NCBI GenBank assembly: GCA_029222685.1
Contig: JARHVB010000029.1
Coordinates: forward strand, 60,508-124,507
Origin: Terripilifer ovatus
Lineage (GTDB): Bacteria; Pseudomonadota; Alphaproteobacteria; Rhizobiales; Beijerinckiaceae
Length of the DNA: 64,000 bases
Direction: 5' to 3'
Below the pieces are notes generated by a model. That model searched no databases and was not told the DNA's origin. It worked only from the letters and a program-made list of their open reading frames with translations. Both the position numbers and the translations under genes were made by a program. Below are positions 53,640 to 62,550 of the stretch, one piece after another. The number at the start of each line of letters is the position of its first letter. Position 1 is the first letter of the stretch.

Positions 53640-54401
53640 TCAGCTTTCGCGCTCGATGATCATCTTCTTGATCTCGGCGATGGCCTTGCCAGGGTTCAAT
53701 CCCTTGGGGCAGGTCCGGGTACAATTAAGGATGGTGTGGCACCGATAAAGACGGAACGGGTCTTCGAGGTTGTCAAGCCGTTCTTCCTTTGCCTCGTCGC
53801 GGCTGTCATTCAGCCAGCGCCACGCCTGGAGCAGCACTGCGGGACCAAGGAAACGATCGCCGTTCCACCAATGGCTTGGGCAGCCGGAGGTGCAGCAGAA
53901 GCAGAGGATACATTCGTAATAGCCGTCGATCCGGCTGCGCTCCTCGACAGATTGAAGTCGCTCTTTCTCCGGTTCCGGAGTCTTGGAGCGAAGCCATGGT
54001 TCGATCACCGCGTACTGCGCGAAGATGTGAGTCTGGTCGGGTACGAGGTCCTTGATGATCCTCATATTGGCGAGCGGGTAAATCGTCGCCGGCGTCGCCA
54101 TGTCGGAAATAAACCGCGTGCAGGCCAGCCAGTTGGTGCCGTCCATGTTCATGGAACAGGAGCCACAAACGCCTTCGCGGCAGGAGCGGCGGAAGGTGAG
54201 CGTCGAATCCACCTTGTTCTTGATCCAGATCAACGCATCGAGAACCATCGGACCGCAATCGTTCAGATCGACATGAAATCTGTCGAGGCGAGGATTGTCG
54301 CCGGAATCGGGATCGTAGCGATAGATGTCGAACGCTTTCGTCTTTGTCGCGCCGGCGGGAGCAGGCCATGTGCGTCCTGGCCGGATGCGCGAATCCGGCA
54401 T
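53640..54401 (-). CDS. sdhB: Succinate dehydrogenase iron-sulfur subunit SdhB
   Basis: 253 residues from ATG 54401. The [2Fe-2S] site is [16 protein letters not shown] plus WLAC. The [4Fe-4S] and [3Fe-4S] sites are [13 protein letters not shown] and [14 protein letters not shown]. The start [20 protein letters not shown] matches the family length; ATG 54479 or 54506 would add about 26 to 35 residues of weak homology. No flavoprotein SdhA gene is in the window, so this copy is separated from its partner. Confidence 0.9.
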   Translation of the reverse strand: MPDSRIRPGRTWPAPAGATKTKAFDIYRYDPDSGDNPRLDRFHVDLNDCGPMVLDALIWIKNKVDSTLTFRRSCREGVCGSCSMNMDGTNWLACTRFISDMATPATIYPLANMRIIKDLVPDQTHIFAQYAVIEPWLRSKTPEPEKERLQSVEERSRIDGYYECILCFCCTSGCPSHWWNGDRFLGPAVLLQAWRWLNDSRDEAKEERLDNLEDPFRLYRCHTILNCTRTCPKGLNPGKAIAEIKKMIIERES

Positions 54402-55169
54402 AACATCAAAATTGTGCGGAATCGGGAAGCGCTTGAGCCAGGTGAAGCGAGACACTTGATCGGAAGAATTGATGATCATGTATTGCCAGCCTTCGCCGCA
54501 AGGCAACGAGTTATTTTTACGCCTGCGCAGGATGGCGATGGGCGGAGAAGCGACACTCTATATGAAAAAATCTAATCGCGCACGCGGAAGCATTATATTG
54601 GACATTTGCTGGAAATGAGCGGCACACTTGGGCCATAGCCGCAATCTGAACGACGTAATTGTTATGGTTCCTCTTCTTGGGGCGCTGCCTTGTCGCCGAA
54701 TGGATGCTTTCACGAAAGAGAGGGTCCGCGCTGCATTGCTGAAAGCTCAGAGAACCAGCAAGATATTGGGCATCGATCCATGTGCTTGAGGCCAACTGGC
54801 ATATAAAATCGTTGGGGCCAGGTCAGCCGTCTTCAAATGAGGTTCTCACTCCGGCTACGCCGCCTGGCGTGATCGAGCCCGCTATCATTCATGAATAGGC
54901 GCCCATTGGGCCGGCGCGCTTTTATGTTGAATCCTACCGACCCAGCGAAACTGGATAGCCCAGAATTGTGGGCCCGCGTCGTGCTCGTTCGGCGACCCGG
55001 TCTGGCCATGGAGCCGTTTGCGCCAAACGTTGGCTGCTAGGTCAGGACCCATTAATCGTCCAAGCTCGATCACCGCTTTAGCAGAGTTCGCACCCGGCTG
55101 TCGGTATTGTCGCCGTGTTGTGAACAGATTGCTTCCAGACATGAGCAAATCAGGAGAAGAATATGTCAG
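54402..55169. other. Stretch without a convincing gene
   Basis: Short open frames occur on both strands, but none has recognisable homology, good initiation signals or a family pattern. I see no sdhA, transposase or tRNA here. The far right end holds an FNR/FixK-like box (listed separately). Confidence 0.55.
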
Positions 55170-55183
55170 TTGACATAGATCAA
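55170..55183. promoter_or_regulatory. FNR/FixK-type box
   Basis: TTGACATAGATCAA matches the TTGAT-N4-ATCAA dyad bound by FNR/FixK/Anr regulators with one mismatch. It lies 16 bp before the cupin remnant at 55199. Confidence 0.45.
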
Positions 55184-55198
55184 TGAGACGCCAAGACA

Positions 55199-55352
55199 AT
55201 GGATCCTGAACTGGATGCAGTGATCGTGGCGCCAGAGAACCTAATCGTGCTGGCCGAAGACGGCTTCATCCGCGTACTTTCGGTCCGTTGCCAGCGGGCG
55301 AGACGGAAAAGCCGCAGCATGGTTGAGCACCGTCATGATGGCGCAATGACTT
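55199..55352 (+). pseudogene. Remnant of a small cupin-like gene
   Basis: MDPELDAVIVAPENLIVLAE then DGFIRVLSV resembles the start of short cupin proteins with an APEHH-x-VLFEN-x-RVRVL pattern. The next part is in a second frame (LPAGETEKPQHG) and meets stops. The end is lost near the convergent ATP-grasp-like gene. Recognition is from pattern memory only. Confidence 0.4.
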
Positions 55353-55363
55353 CAGCGAGAAGT

Positions 55364-56647
55364 TCAAATCTGGAAAACCGGCGCGAACCCTCCTCCCGGC
55401 GTCCGGAAGTTCGTCGTCTGCCCTTGATAGAGGCGGGCTGCTGACAACAGCAGGCCTCCATCGTAAGTGTACAGTCGCACGTCCGCCTTGAGAACTTCAG
55501 ACGACTGCTCGAGCCTGATCGCGCGCGTGCCCGGAGGCGCAAAGGCCTGCGCCACGTAGCTTCCGGCTTGAATCTGATTCCAGACGGACTTCGTCAGCTT
55601 GTCGCCCCTGTAGGCGGCCTTGCCACCGTACCCTCCTGTTGGCTTGAAGAAAAAAGCCTTCCGTTTGGACCACAAGCTCTCTGCGTTTTCAGGCGTGACA
55701 GACACCGTTCGCAAAACGCCGGCGCCCAGCGCATCCGCTTCCTTGGCGCCGAGGCCGAAGTCTCGCAAGCTCGCCGAGTCGCAGAGCAGAGTAAGGTTAC
55801 GCTTGTCGGCAAAGAGAGCATGGGCGCGGGGATTGGGCGTGACGACCACCGCACCATCGAGATAAGCCGACCTCAAGGCTGAATGCTCCCGCTGCGCAAA
55901 CGAGAAGTCTACAAGCCGGTTGTAGACGAGTTCAATCGTCTGGCCCGCGAACGTGAGCTTGCTCCCCTCGTAGGCGAGGCGCCGTCCATCGGCGATGGCG
56001 GCCGCAAATCCGCGCTGTTCGAAGAATCGCTGTGCAAGGACGAATTCCGGGAAGAGATACTGCGCTTCGGGATCATCGTCGACAATCGCCACACGCCCCA
56101 GCCCCCCAGAGCGCCCCTGGCGCGACCACTCTTCCTGAAACATTAGCAGTACTGCCGCCTCAAACTCGCCTGCGTTGGATTGATTCGCCGCGCGTCCCGC
56201 GTCGAGGCAGCAGCTTCGTTGAGCTCGCGCAAGCGGCGCCGTCAGAAACGCTCCGCCTGCGTTGGTATTAATCTCGATCAGCTTTGGACCATCCGCCTCA
56301 AGGTGGAAATCATAGCCCATGAACGCGCCGACAGGCCCCGGATCGTATCGGGCTATCTCAGGCGCCCACGACAATACGGCCTCGCGATAGGCGGGAAGGC
56401 GTACAGCCGCTTCGATCGCTCGTACGACCCCCAACATTCGCTCGAACATCGCTGCGGGGGTGAATAGCGCGACGTTGGAAAACAAATGCGGGTGCGTTTC
56501 CAGCAGCTTCGCACAGAACTCTGCATCGCCCGTCTCCCGCTCGAAGGCCTGACAAAGGATCGAACGATCTAGCGTGACGCAAAAGCAGTTCTCATTCAGC
56601 CGATCCGGTTTCGATGACGCGTCTTGAATTAGTTTCTGCTCGCTCAT
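55364..56647 (-). CDS. ATP-grasp-like protein of unknown substrate
   Basis: 427 residues. A middle segment YDFHLEADGPKLIEINTNAG has the acidic and Asn ligands typical of ATP-grasp magnesium sites, and FFFKPTGGYGGKAAYRGDKL resembles the Gly-rich nucleotide loop. The order suggests a permuted ATP-grasp fold like that of glutathionylspermidine synthase-like ligases. The Cys-rich N-terminus (NENCFCVTLDRSILCQAF) is notable. The exact ligation is unknown. It faces the cupin remnant. Confidence 0.65.
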   Translation of the reverse strand: MSEQKLIQDASSKPDRLNENCFCVTLDRSILCQAFERETGDAEFCAKLLETHPHLFSNVALFTPAAMFERMLGVVRAIEAAVRLPAYREAVLSWAPEIARYDPGPVGAFMGYDFHLEADGPKLIEINTNAGGAFLTAPLARAQRSCCLDAGRAANQSNAGEFEAAVLLMFQEEWSRQGRSGGLGRVAIVDDDPEAQYLFPEFVLAQRFFEQRGFAAAIADGRRLAYEGSKLTFAGQTIELVYNRLVDFSFAQREHSALRSAYLDGAVVVTPNPRAHALFADKRNLTLLCDSASLRDFGLGAKEADALGAGVLRTVSVTPENAESLWSKRKAFFFKPTGGYGGKAAYRGDKLTKSVWNQIQAGSYVAQAFAPPGTRAIRLEQSSEVLKADVRLYTYDGGLLLSAARLYQGQTTNFRTPGGGFAPVFQI

Positions 56648-57016
56648 GCTGCTCTCGTCTTCCCCGTCGCGCCTCCAGTAATTTGTTTGCCTGGAGCTAC
56701 CATTCCAAGATTGTGGAAATGTTCCCGCATTCTTGCCACATTATTTGCAGCACCCATGCGCTGCTAAATGGTGAAAGCCCTGATCTTCCCTGGGGTGTCT
56801 TTCTTGCTACTTAGGTTAGGGCGAAAGCCTTGGCTATTTTGGCGCCCAGCAAAAAGTTCATACGTAATAATAGAACCAGAACAGCAAGTGCACCAATTCG
56901 CTTGGTGCACCGTAACATATCGCGACGCCCGCGCTGCCAAGATACCAGTTAATGAGAACTTTGCCGACCGTGAACAGGGCGAATATCTCGACCGCGCCGT
57001 TACCTGTCTCGCCAAG
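56648..57016. other. Intergenic stretch, nothing recognised
   Basis: Short frames on both strands overlap each other and show no family pattern. It holds the leader of the ATP-grasp-like gene (minus strand, right of 56647). Confidence 0.5.
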
Positions 57017-57223
57017 TTAGGGTTCGGTCAGGAAGCACTTTGGTATGGCGGCGACAAGAACAGCGATTAGACCCAACGATACCGCCGTGTTGAGGCTGTA
57101 GATAAAAAATGTGCTCCATGGCAATGTCTCATCGAGGAAGGTATCAAGAGCGCTGAAGGACGTGCTGATGGTAAGCGAGATGATGCTTGTAATCCAACCT
57201 TGGAAGCATACTAGACCGACCAC
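57017..57223 (-). CDS. Possible small membrane protein coupled to glutaredoxin-MauE gene
   Basis: 68 residues from a GTG that overlaps the end of the upstream gene by 13 bp. Two hydrophobic segments (VCFQGWITSIISLTIS; SLNTAVSLGLIAVLVAAI). No family is recognised. The overlap suggests translational coupling, but the frame could be fortuitous. Confidence 0.4.
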   Translation of the reverse strand: MVGLVCFQGWITSIISLTISTSFSALDTFLDETLPWSTFFIYSLNTAVSLGLIAVLVAAIPKCFLTEP

Positions 57224-57954
57224 GTCCTTGCCAGCATCCAGAGCGCCATTGCGACCATCATCAGGTTTTCGGTTAGCGAGACAAAGCCCAGCGGTACGTT
57301 ACTGCCACCCCCGACGCAGGCGCACTTCAACTCGCGTTTCTGAATATAGACCGCGTAGAAAACTGATATTGCGCCGATCATGCCAATGAACAGAGCCACC
57401 GGTATCGAAAGCCATTTGAATGCGCCGCTAATCATAAGGATGCCCGCCAAGCCCTCCGCGAATGGATAGATATACGAGTACGGCACCCACCGCCTGGCGA
57501 GAAGGTCGTAGTTCAAAAACATGCTGGAGAAACTTTCGATATCCTGAAGCTTCAGAAGCGCCAGCACCGCCATACTAAAAGCGATGAACCACGCGATCGC
57601 CTGCGCTGTAAATGGATTGCCATAGACGCTGTAGCTCGTCGCCAGCGCCATCAAGGCGGTCATCGCGAACAATGCTATGACGGGCTTATAAGTCGTGTCC
57701 TTGGGATCGGCGACTGGCTTGCCAAAATGCCGCCGCAGATCATCATAGCCGCCGACCCGCGCGCCATCGATAAAGGTCTGCGGAGTGGTCTCGACATGAT
57801 GTTCGGCCTTAAACGCATCGGTTTCCTTCCGCGTCGTCAGCCACTTGTCTTGAACCACGAATCCTTCTCGTTCCAGTAAATACTTTGACTTGAGGCCATA
57901 CGGGCAAATGTGCTTATCCATGACCATGCGGTAGAGCGTTGCTTGCGAGGACAT
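57211..57954 (-). CDS. Glutaredoxin domain fused to MauE/DoxX-like membrane protein
   Basis: 247 residues. The N-terminal about 80 residues are glutaredoxin-like (ATLYRMVMDKHICPYGLKSK with a single active Cys; ETTPQTFIDGARVGGYDDLR, including the TxPQ-x-FI cis-Pro region). The rest has four or five membrane segments of the MauE/DoxX type (WVPYSYIYPFAEGLAGILMI; REL-K-C-A-C-VGGGSNVPLG). The Cys pair CAC in the loop could exchange disulfides. Homologs are proposed to move redox equivalents across the membrane. Upstream of it lies a DUF305 protein. Confidence 0.85.
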   Translation of the reverse strand: MSSQATLYRMVMDKHICPYGLKSKYLLEREGFVVQDKWLTTRKETDAFKAEHHVETTPQTFIDGARVGGYDDLRRHFGKPVADPKDTTYKPVIALFAMTALMALATSYSVYGNPFTAQAIAWFIAFSMAVLALLKLQDIESFSSMFLNYDLLARRWVPYSYIYPFAEGLAGILMISGAFKWLSIPVALFIGMIGAISVFYAVYIQKRELKCACVGGGSNVPLGFVSLTENLMMVAMALWMLARTWSV

Positions 57955-58009
57955 TTATTTTTCCTTCTTTGGCCCTGCGAGAGAGTTCCTTGTGAGCCCC
58001 AAAATAAGA

Positions 58010-58492
58010 TCATTTTGGCGACAGGTCCGGCGCATTGGGGGCCGTAGGCTTTTGCTCCAGGTCCGATATGAGCTGCTTCATTTCACCAATCTCTCGAACT
58101 TGCGCTTCGATAATTCCATCCGCCAGCTTCCGGACTCGCGGATCCCGGATATGAGCGCGCCTGCTTGTCAAGATCGCGATGGAGTGATGGGGAATCATCG
58201 CCCGCATATATGCCACATCCGAGACAGTTTCCTGGCTTCGCACGAGCCATAAAGCTCCGGCGAAAACCACAACACCGGCTATTATGATGGCGATGTTGGC
58301 GTTCTTGTTTTTATACATGCCCAGCATGAACAGCAGCATGATGACCGCCATTGCCGCGCCCATCACAAACGCCATCCACAAGCGCGTCTGGCTGAAGAAA
58401 ATATGATCGAACGCATAAGTGTTCAGGTACATCAGCCCAAACATCACGACGGTCGATACCGCAACCATCGCTACAAATCTGCCATAGCTCAT
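58010..58492 (-). CDS. Membrane-anchored DUF305 protein
   Basis: 160 residues with three or four N-terminal membrane segments (FVAMVAVSTVVMFGLMYLNT; LWMAFVMGAAMAVIMLLFML; IAIIIAGVVVFAGALWLV) and a C-terminal DUF305 part (VAYMRAMIPHHSIAILTSRR; VRKLADGIIEAQVREIGEMK). The His pair suggests metal binding. It is a longer, anchored relative of the DUF305 protein at 2875. A GGAGGG site precedes the ATG. Confidence 0.85.
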   Translation of the reverse strand: MSYGRFVAMVAVSTVVMFGLMYLNTYAFDHIFFSQTRLWMAFVMGAAMAVIMLLFMLGMYKNKNANIAIIIAGVVVFAGALWLVRSQETVSDVAYMRAMIPHHSIAILTSRRAHIRDPRVRKLADGIIEAQVREIGEMKQLISDLEQKPTAPNAPDLSPK

Positions 58493-59035
58493 CGTTTTGC
58501 CCTCCGCAAAGCACCGCTAATCTTCTGTAAACGATAGGGCCTTCCGGAAGTTCCAGATTCGACGCTTCGGCGCGCACAAATCAAGAATTGTGGGACGCCT
58601 CCCTTGCCTCGCGATTTCAGACGGTTGCGCGTTCCATAATTCAGTTTCAGCATGTTGAATGTGGAGGCAGTCAGTATAGGCTTGCGCCAAAGAAAAACCC
58701 TCCGGCCGCGTGGCAGGGGAGCATACCTGCACCCGATATATGACAATCACTCGCAAAAACCGTAGATTACGCCAAAAACGCTTCACTTTGGCGGGCTTTT
58801 CGACCTTGATGCCCTTCCTTAGTCCCTAGGCGAGGTATGCAAGAAAAGCTTGATGAATCAGAAGAATGAGCGTCGCAAGCGCCGGCAGATGCTACGGTAA
58901 TTTCTCCGGCCGCCCATAAAATTGACTTCGTAAGCCGGTATCGCCTGAAAACTCCAGTTAGTGCCCTTTGAAGTTCTTTCATGCAAAGAGGTTCAGAATG
59001 CCAATAGAAGTCAGCCATTCCGAGCAACCCAGATC
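58493..59035. other. Gene-poor stretch
   Basis: No supported gene. Open frames on the minus strand here lack family features. The remnant at 59036-59254 follows, and 59255-59544 also has no gene. Confidence 0.5.
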
Positions 59036-59254
59036 CTTGGTGATCTTCATCATCCGCACCGCCGGTCATGCATGGCCAACTCGCGCGCATCCCATGCTGG
59101 TTTGCGAGGTCCCTCGCGGCGCTCGCCGTCGTCATCGCACCGATTGGAAGAACATTTGGCTTTGTCAGCGTGTCCTTGCCAGCACCTTCACCATCGCTGA
59201 GCTTGTCGTCGCCTACCTAGTTGCTGCGGAAGTCGCGAAGAAATACGCTGGCGC
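59036..59254 (+). pseudogene. Remnant of the C-terminus of a cation-transporting P-type ATPase
   Basis: Two frames combine to SLVIFIIRTAGHAWPTRAHP, FARSLAALAVVIAPIGRTFG-FVSVSLPA, and IAELVVAYLVAAEVAKKYAG. The order (RTR-x-P loop, two helices, LVAAEVAKK end) resembles the last helices of plasma-membrane proton/magnesium P-type ATPases. Frame changes near 59103 and 59190 and the lack of a body show decay. Recognition is from pattern memory. Confidence 0.45.
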
Positions 59255-59544
59255 GCGGACCCGGAAACTGACCCGCATGCGTTCAGTGACCTCACGGAAC
59301 TCCGCGCGATGTGAGCTTCCGTTCCTTGCGGCTGGGACGAGGAACCCTCCATGTTGAGACAATTGCAACCAGCGGTTCTGCCTCGATAACGCAAACCTCG
59401 GTGCGGTGTCGAAAGCGCGTTGATCATAATCAAACCCTTGCGGATCGGCTTGGCCTATCGCTTCTGCGCTTCTGCTGTGGGGGGCCGGTCATTGCAACCG
59501 GTCATTTGCCGGCGCGGAGGCGCGATTCTTTCCGACGCCACAAC

Positions 59545-60381
59545 TCAATGGGAAAACAACACGGACCGGTCCGTATTTTCCAACATGCCGCGGGTCGCTC
59601 CCCCAAGGACAAATTCCCGAAGTCGCGAGTGCCCGTACCCACCCATGACGATGAGATCCGCATGGCGCGCGCTCGCATAGGCGAGCAGCGTCTCATCAAT
59701 CGAACGTTCTGCTTGTGGGATATTCTCCACGATCACCTCCACACCGTGTCGAGCAAAATGCCGGGCCAACTCGGTACCTGACCGAGCGGATTTGATGGCC
59801 TTGTCATCGGACACCGTGACCACAAACACCTGTTTGGCTATTTTCAGAAGCGGCAGGGCGTCGGCGGCCGCTCTTGCGGCCGGACGGCCATAATCCCAGG
59901 CGACCAAGATCCGCTCGCAAGCGAAGGGCCCGCCCTGGCCTGGCGGCACCACGATGACCGGGCGCCCCGATGCAAACAACACGTACTCGCCGAACGTCTT
60001 CCCATCGAATAGTCCGGTTTGGTCATTGCCGCAGATCATCAGATCCCGCAGCTTGGCGTATTCATTCATAATTTGGGGGGCACCTTCTGCGAGCGATTCT
60101 TCAGTCACCGTTTCATACCGAATCCCCGCGCGTGCCGCATTGCGAGAAAATTTGGCTGTGGCCTGTTCTGCCGCCCGTCGGAATCGCTCGCGCGCTTCGG
60201 CGATGTCTTCATCCGTGGCACCACCGTAAAAGGTTGCAGGCTTTGTGAAGTCGTTGGCAAAGACGAGTGCCGTGAGATGCGCCCCGAGCTTGTCCGCCAT
60301 GCCGATCGCATAATGCACTGAGCCGGCCGGCCGCGATGCGGCCTCCGGGGTCAGATGTACGAGAATATCTTTGATCGACAT
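59545..60381 (-). CDS. Tandem universal stress protein
   Basis: 278 residues, two UspA domains. The first begins IKDILVHLTPEAASRPAGSV; the second ends with the ATP-binding loop GGYGHSRLREFVLGGATRGM (G-x2-G-x9-G pattern). Family members bind ATP and act in stress survival. The ATG is 1 bp after the CBS-BON gene stop, so the two were one operon. Confidence 0.9.
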   Translation of the reverse strand: MSIKDILVHLTPEAASRPAGSVHYAIGMADKLGAHLTALVFANDFTKPATFYGGATDEDIAEARERFRRAAEQATAKFSRNAARAGIRYETVTEESLAEGAPQIMNEYAKLRDLMICGNDQTGLFDGKTFGEYVLFASGRPVIVVPPGQGGPFACERILVAWDYGRPAARAAADALPLLKIAKQVFVVTVSDDKAIKSARSGTELARHFARHGVEVIVENIPQAERSIDETLLAYASARHADLIVMGGYGHSRLREFVLGGATRGMLENTDRSVLFSH

Positions 60382-60382
60382 G

Positions 60383-61083
60383 TCAATGACCGCCGAAGAT
60401 AAAAGGCCGGACGATTATATTGTCCGTGACCGCGCGAACGCCTTCTGTCTCCTCAGCCATCACTCGAATTGCAGTCTTTCCGGCGGCCGAGTCGATCGGC
60501 CCCCAGAGTTCTACCGCGCTGTCCTGCACAATGACGTTGAGCGGCCAGAGACCCGCCCACCTTTGCGCTGTCAGACGCGCGATCACGCTCTTGCGGATGT
60601 TGCCATCGTCTGCGCCGCTAGCAAATTCAATCTTCTTGGAAGCACAGGCGAACGCCTGCAGCAGGTTTGCGCGGCCGGCAATGCAGACGATTTTCCCGTC
60701 TTTGACGATCGGAACCCGCTTGATAAGGTCCTTTTCGAGCCGCGCCGTAATCTCGCCAAGCACTGCGTTCTTTGCCGCTGTGATGACAGCGCGTGTCACG
60801 ACATCTGCAACTTTGCACGAATGTGCCGTCACGAATTCACCCACCAAAGTCTCTTTCGATGCGAGTGGGGCGAGCCATCAGAATCACCGCCCTCGGTATC
60901 CGTTTCGGAGCGTCGCATAAGGTCGCCTTCGCTGACGACGCCCAACAATTCACCGTGTCCACCGACCACGATCGCAGCGCTGATGCGACTGGCAAGCAGA
61001 AACCGGCCGGCATCCTGCACGCCCGCCTGCGGACCGACCGTTATGACGTTTGTCACCATGACATCACTGGCTTTCCACGCCAT
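60383..61083 (-). pseudogene. CBS-CBS-BON domain protein, frameshifted
   Basis: From ATG 61083 the first CBS repeat (ASDVMVTNVITVGPQAGVQD; GELLGVVSEGDLMRR) runs to a stop after KRLWWVNS. The other frame continues VGEFVTAHSCKVADVVTRAV, the second CBS repeat (LIKRVPIVKDGKIVCIAGRA) and a BON domain (NVIVQDSAVELWGPIDSAAG) to 60383. A one-base change near 60840-60848 explains the break. Such proteins sense adenylates and often sit beside universal stress proteins. Confidence 0.75.
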
Positions 61084-61194
61084 GCCCTATAGGACTATTC
61101 TTTCGATTCGCAAGGGACGTTTCTTTAACTTCGATCAATATCGCAATGGCCATTCCATGCAGGAATATCGGGATTTTGCAGGTCAGTTGCAGCG

Positions 61195-61437
61195 ATGACT
61201 TGCTACAGAGTGCGTTTCTTCAAGAATCTGCTGAGTTCTGACGGGCATCCGTTCAAGGTCGTTCAGCAGATCCTCGAGTTTGACGGATGCCAAAATGCCG
61301 ACGATGCCATCAGCGCCGCGCAACGACGCTTCGCCGCGCTTGAAAGAGTGCCTAACTGGACACTCCACGTGGATTGTACCGAAGTCGCGATGACAGCAGA
61401 CTCACCGACTGCCGCCCACCATTCTGATCAAACGTAA
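61195..61437 (+). CDS. Small conserved protein of unknown function
   Basis: 80 residues: TCYRVRFFKNLLSSDGHPFK, VVQQILEFDGCQNADDAISA, AQRRFAALERVPNWTLHVDC. This pattern (YRV-x-FFK-x-LLSSDGHPFK...AA-x-RRFE...W-x-LHAD) is common in rhizobia-like genomes as an uncharacterised protein. The ATG lies 111 bp from the divergent CBS-BON gene. Confidence 0.75.
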   Translation: MTCYRVRFFKNLLSSDGHPFKVVQQILEFDGCQNADDAISAAQRRFAALERVPNWTLHVDCTEVAMTADSPTAAHHSDQT

Positions 61438-61484
61438 ATGGCAATGCGGCGTAAATCCATCCATCGAGAGCAACCCCCATTTCC

Positions 61485-61712
61485 TTAACTCCGTTTCTCT
61501 CTGTCGCGGGGCCAATCGCCGAAAGCAAGAATCCAGAGCGCGAGCAGATTGACGAACGGGATCAGCGCAAGAACTGACCAAAACGGCGAAAAACCCACAC
61601 GATTGAGGACCCGCCCAAGCGGATAAATAACCACGGCCACGAAGGTCGCAAAGATGAGCCAATGACCGAAACCGTAATCAAACCCAACTCCTGTCATCCA
61701 GCCATTCATCAT
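61485..61712 (-). CDS. Small membrane protein, unknown function
   Basis: 75 residues with two hydrophobic segments (GHWLIFATFVAVVIYPLGRV; FWSVLALIPFVNLLALWILA) and a charged end (FGDWPRDREKRS). The pattern resembles short DUF805-like proteins with a P-x-GR and P-FVNL-x-ALW segment. No role is assigned. Confidence 0.7.
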   Translation of the reverse strand: MMNGWMTGVGFDYGFGHWLIFATFVAVVIYPLGRVLNRVGFSPFWSVLALIPFVNLLALWILAFGDWPRDREKRS

Positions 61713-61971
61713 AATCGGTCTCCTTCATGGTCTAATGACATAGTGAGCTCGCCCGCCACTCTTTGGACGGGGCGTGATCGCCGACAAACGCATAGCCACA
61801 GGTGCAATTGCCGCGGCGAACACGCCGTCGAGCAAGCGATAAAAAAAAGCGTGGTAAGCTGTCAACAAAAGCTAACATCGTCAAGGGGCGGCGATCTGAT
61901 GCCATCTTACGTTACGTGGCGTGCACAATCTCCACAGCGCCGACGACTGCTGCACCGGGTCGGTAAGACGA

Positions 61972-62160
61972 TTACTTCTTGCCAGCGCCGCCGCAGCAAG
62001 ACGAGTCGGCGACCTTGGACGCTTTGGTATGCTCGAGATCGGCTGGCTTTGCGGCCTTGGTCTGAGGGTCGACTGGAGCACTACCTCCACAGCAACCATG
62101 GTCGGTTGTGGGCGCGGCGGTCGGCGTTGCTTTCGGATCTGGAGTGGCGCTGACAGTCAT
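61972..62160 (-). CDS. Small CCGG-motif protein
   Basis: 62 residues from ATG 62160, behind an AGGAG. No signal peptide. Polar, Lys/Pro-rich, with two identical CCGG motifs near the ends (DHGCCGGSAP and DSSCCGGAGKK). Paired Cys suggest metal or thiol binding. It is not a known family to me. Confidence 0.6.
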   Translation of the reverse strand: MTVSATPDPKATPTAAPTTDHGCCGGSAPVDPQTKAAKPADLEHTKASKVADSSCCGGAGKK

Positions 62161-62550
62161 GATACTGCTCCTGTTCGCTCGATAACATGCGAAATTGCGC
62201 ATGATGAGATAGCGCTTCAATACTAGGCGATCAGAGATAGGTCTTTAACCCACATCAACTTGTCGCCCCTTTGGGGATGTGCCGCTACCACCGCGGCTGG
62301 CTTCGGCCTGCAGATCCCGGCTGACCCGCATAGTTGCTCCGTCGCCCGCATTCGTTGCGTCGGACGGTGCCGGCCATATTTCGGCCTATTTCGACTTTGC
62401 GATCAACAATTCAGGCCGGAAAAGGCTCCAGACATTGATACAGGTTAAATTCAGGGGGCCACCCACTTCAGTATGGTTTCTGCTCATCCTGTTGCTGCAG
62501 CCCACAGGTGATCGGCGCTGCGGGGATTTCCGTAGACCTAACGAAACCAG
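62161..62550. other. Intergenic stretch, nothing recognised
   Basis: No supported gene. It carries the leader of ppk2 on the right and of the CCGG gene on the left. Confidence 0.5.

Noticed and set aside
58767..59135. 122-codon minus-strand frame
   Set aside because: No start signal and no pattern. The plus strand of its right part holds the P-type ATPase remnant.
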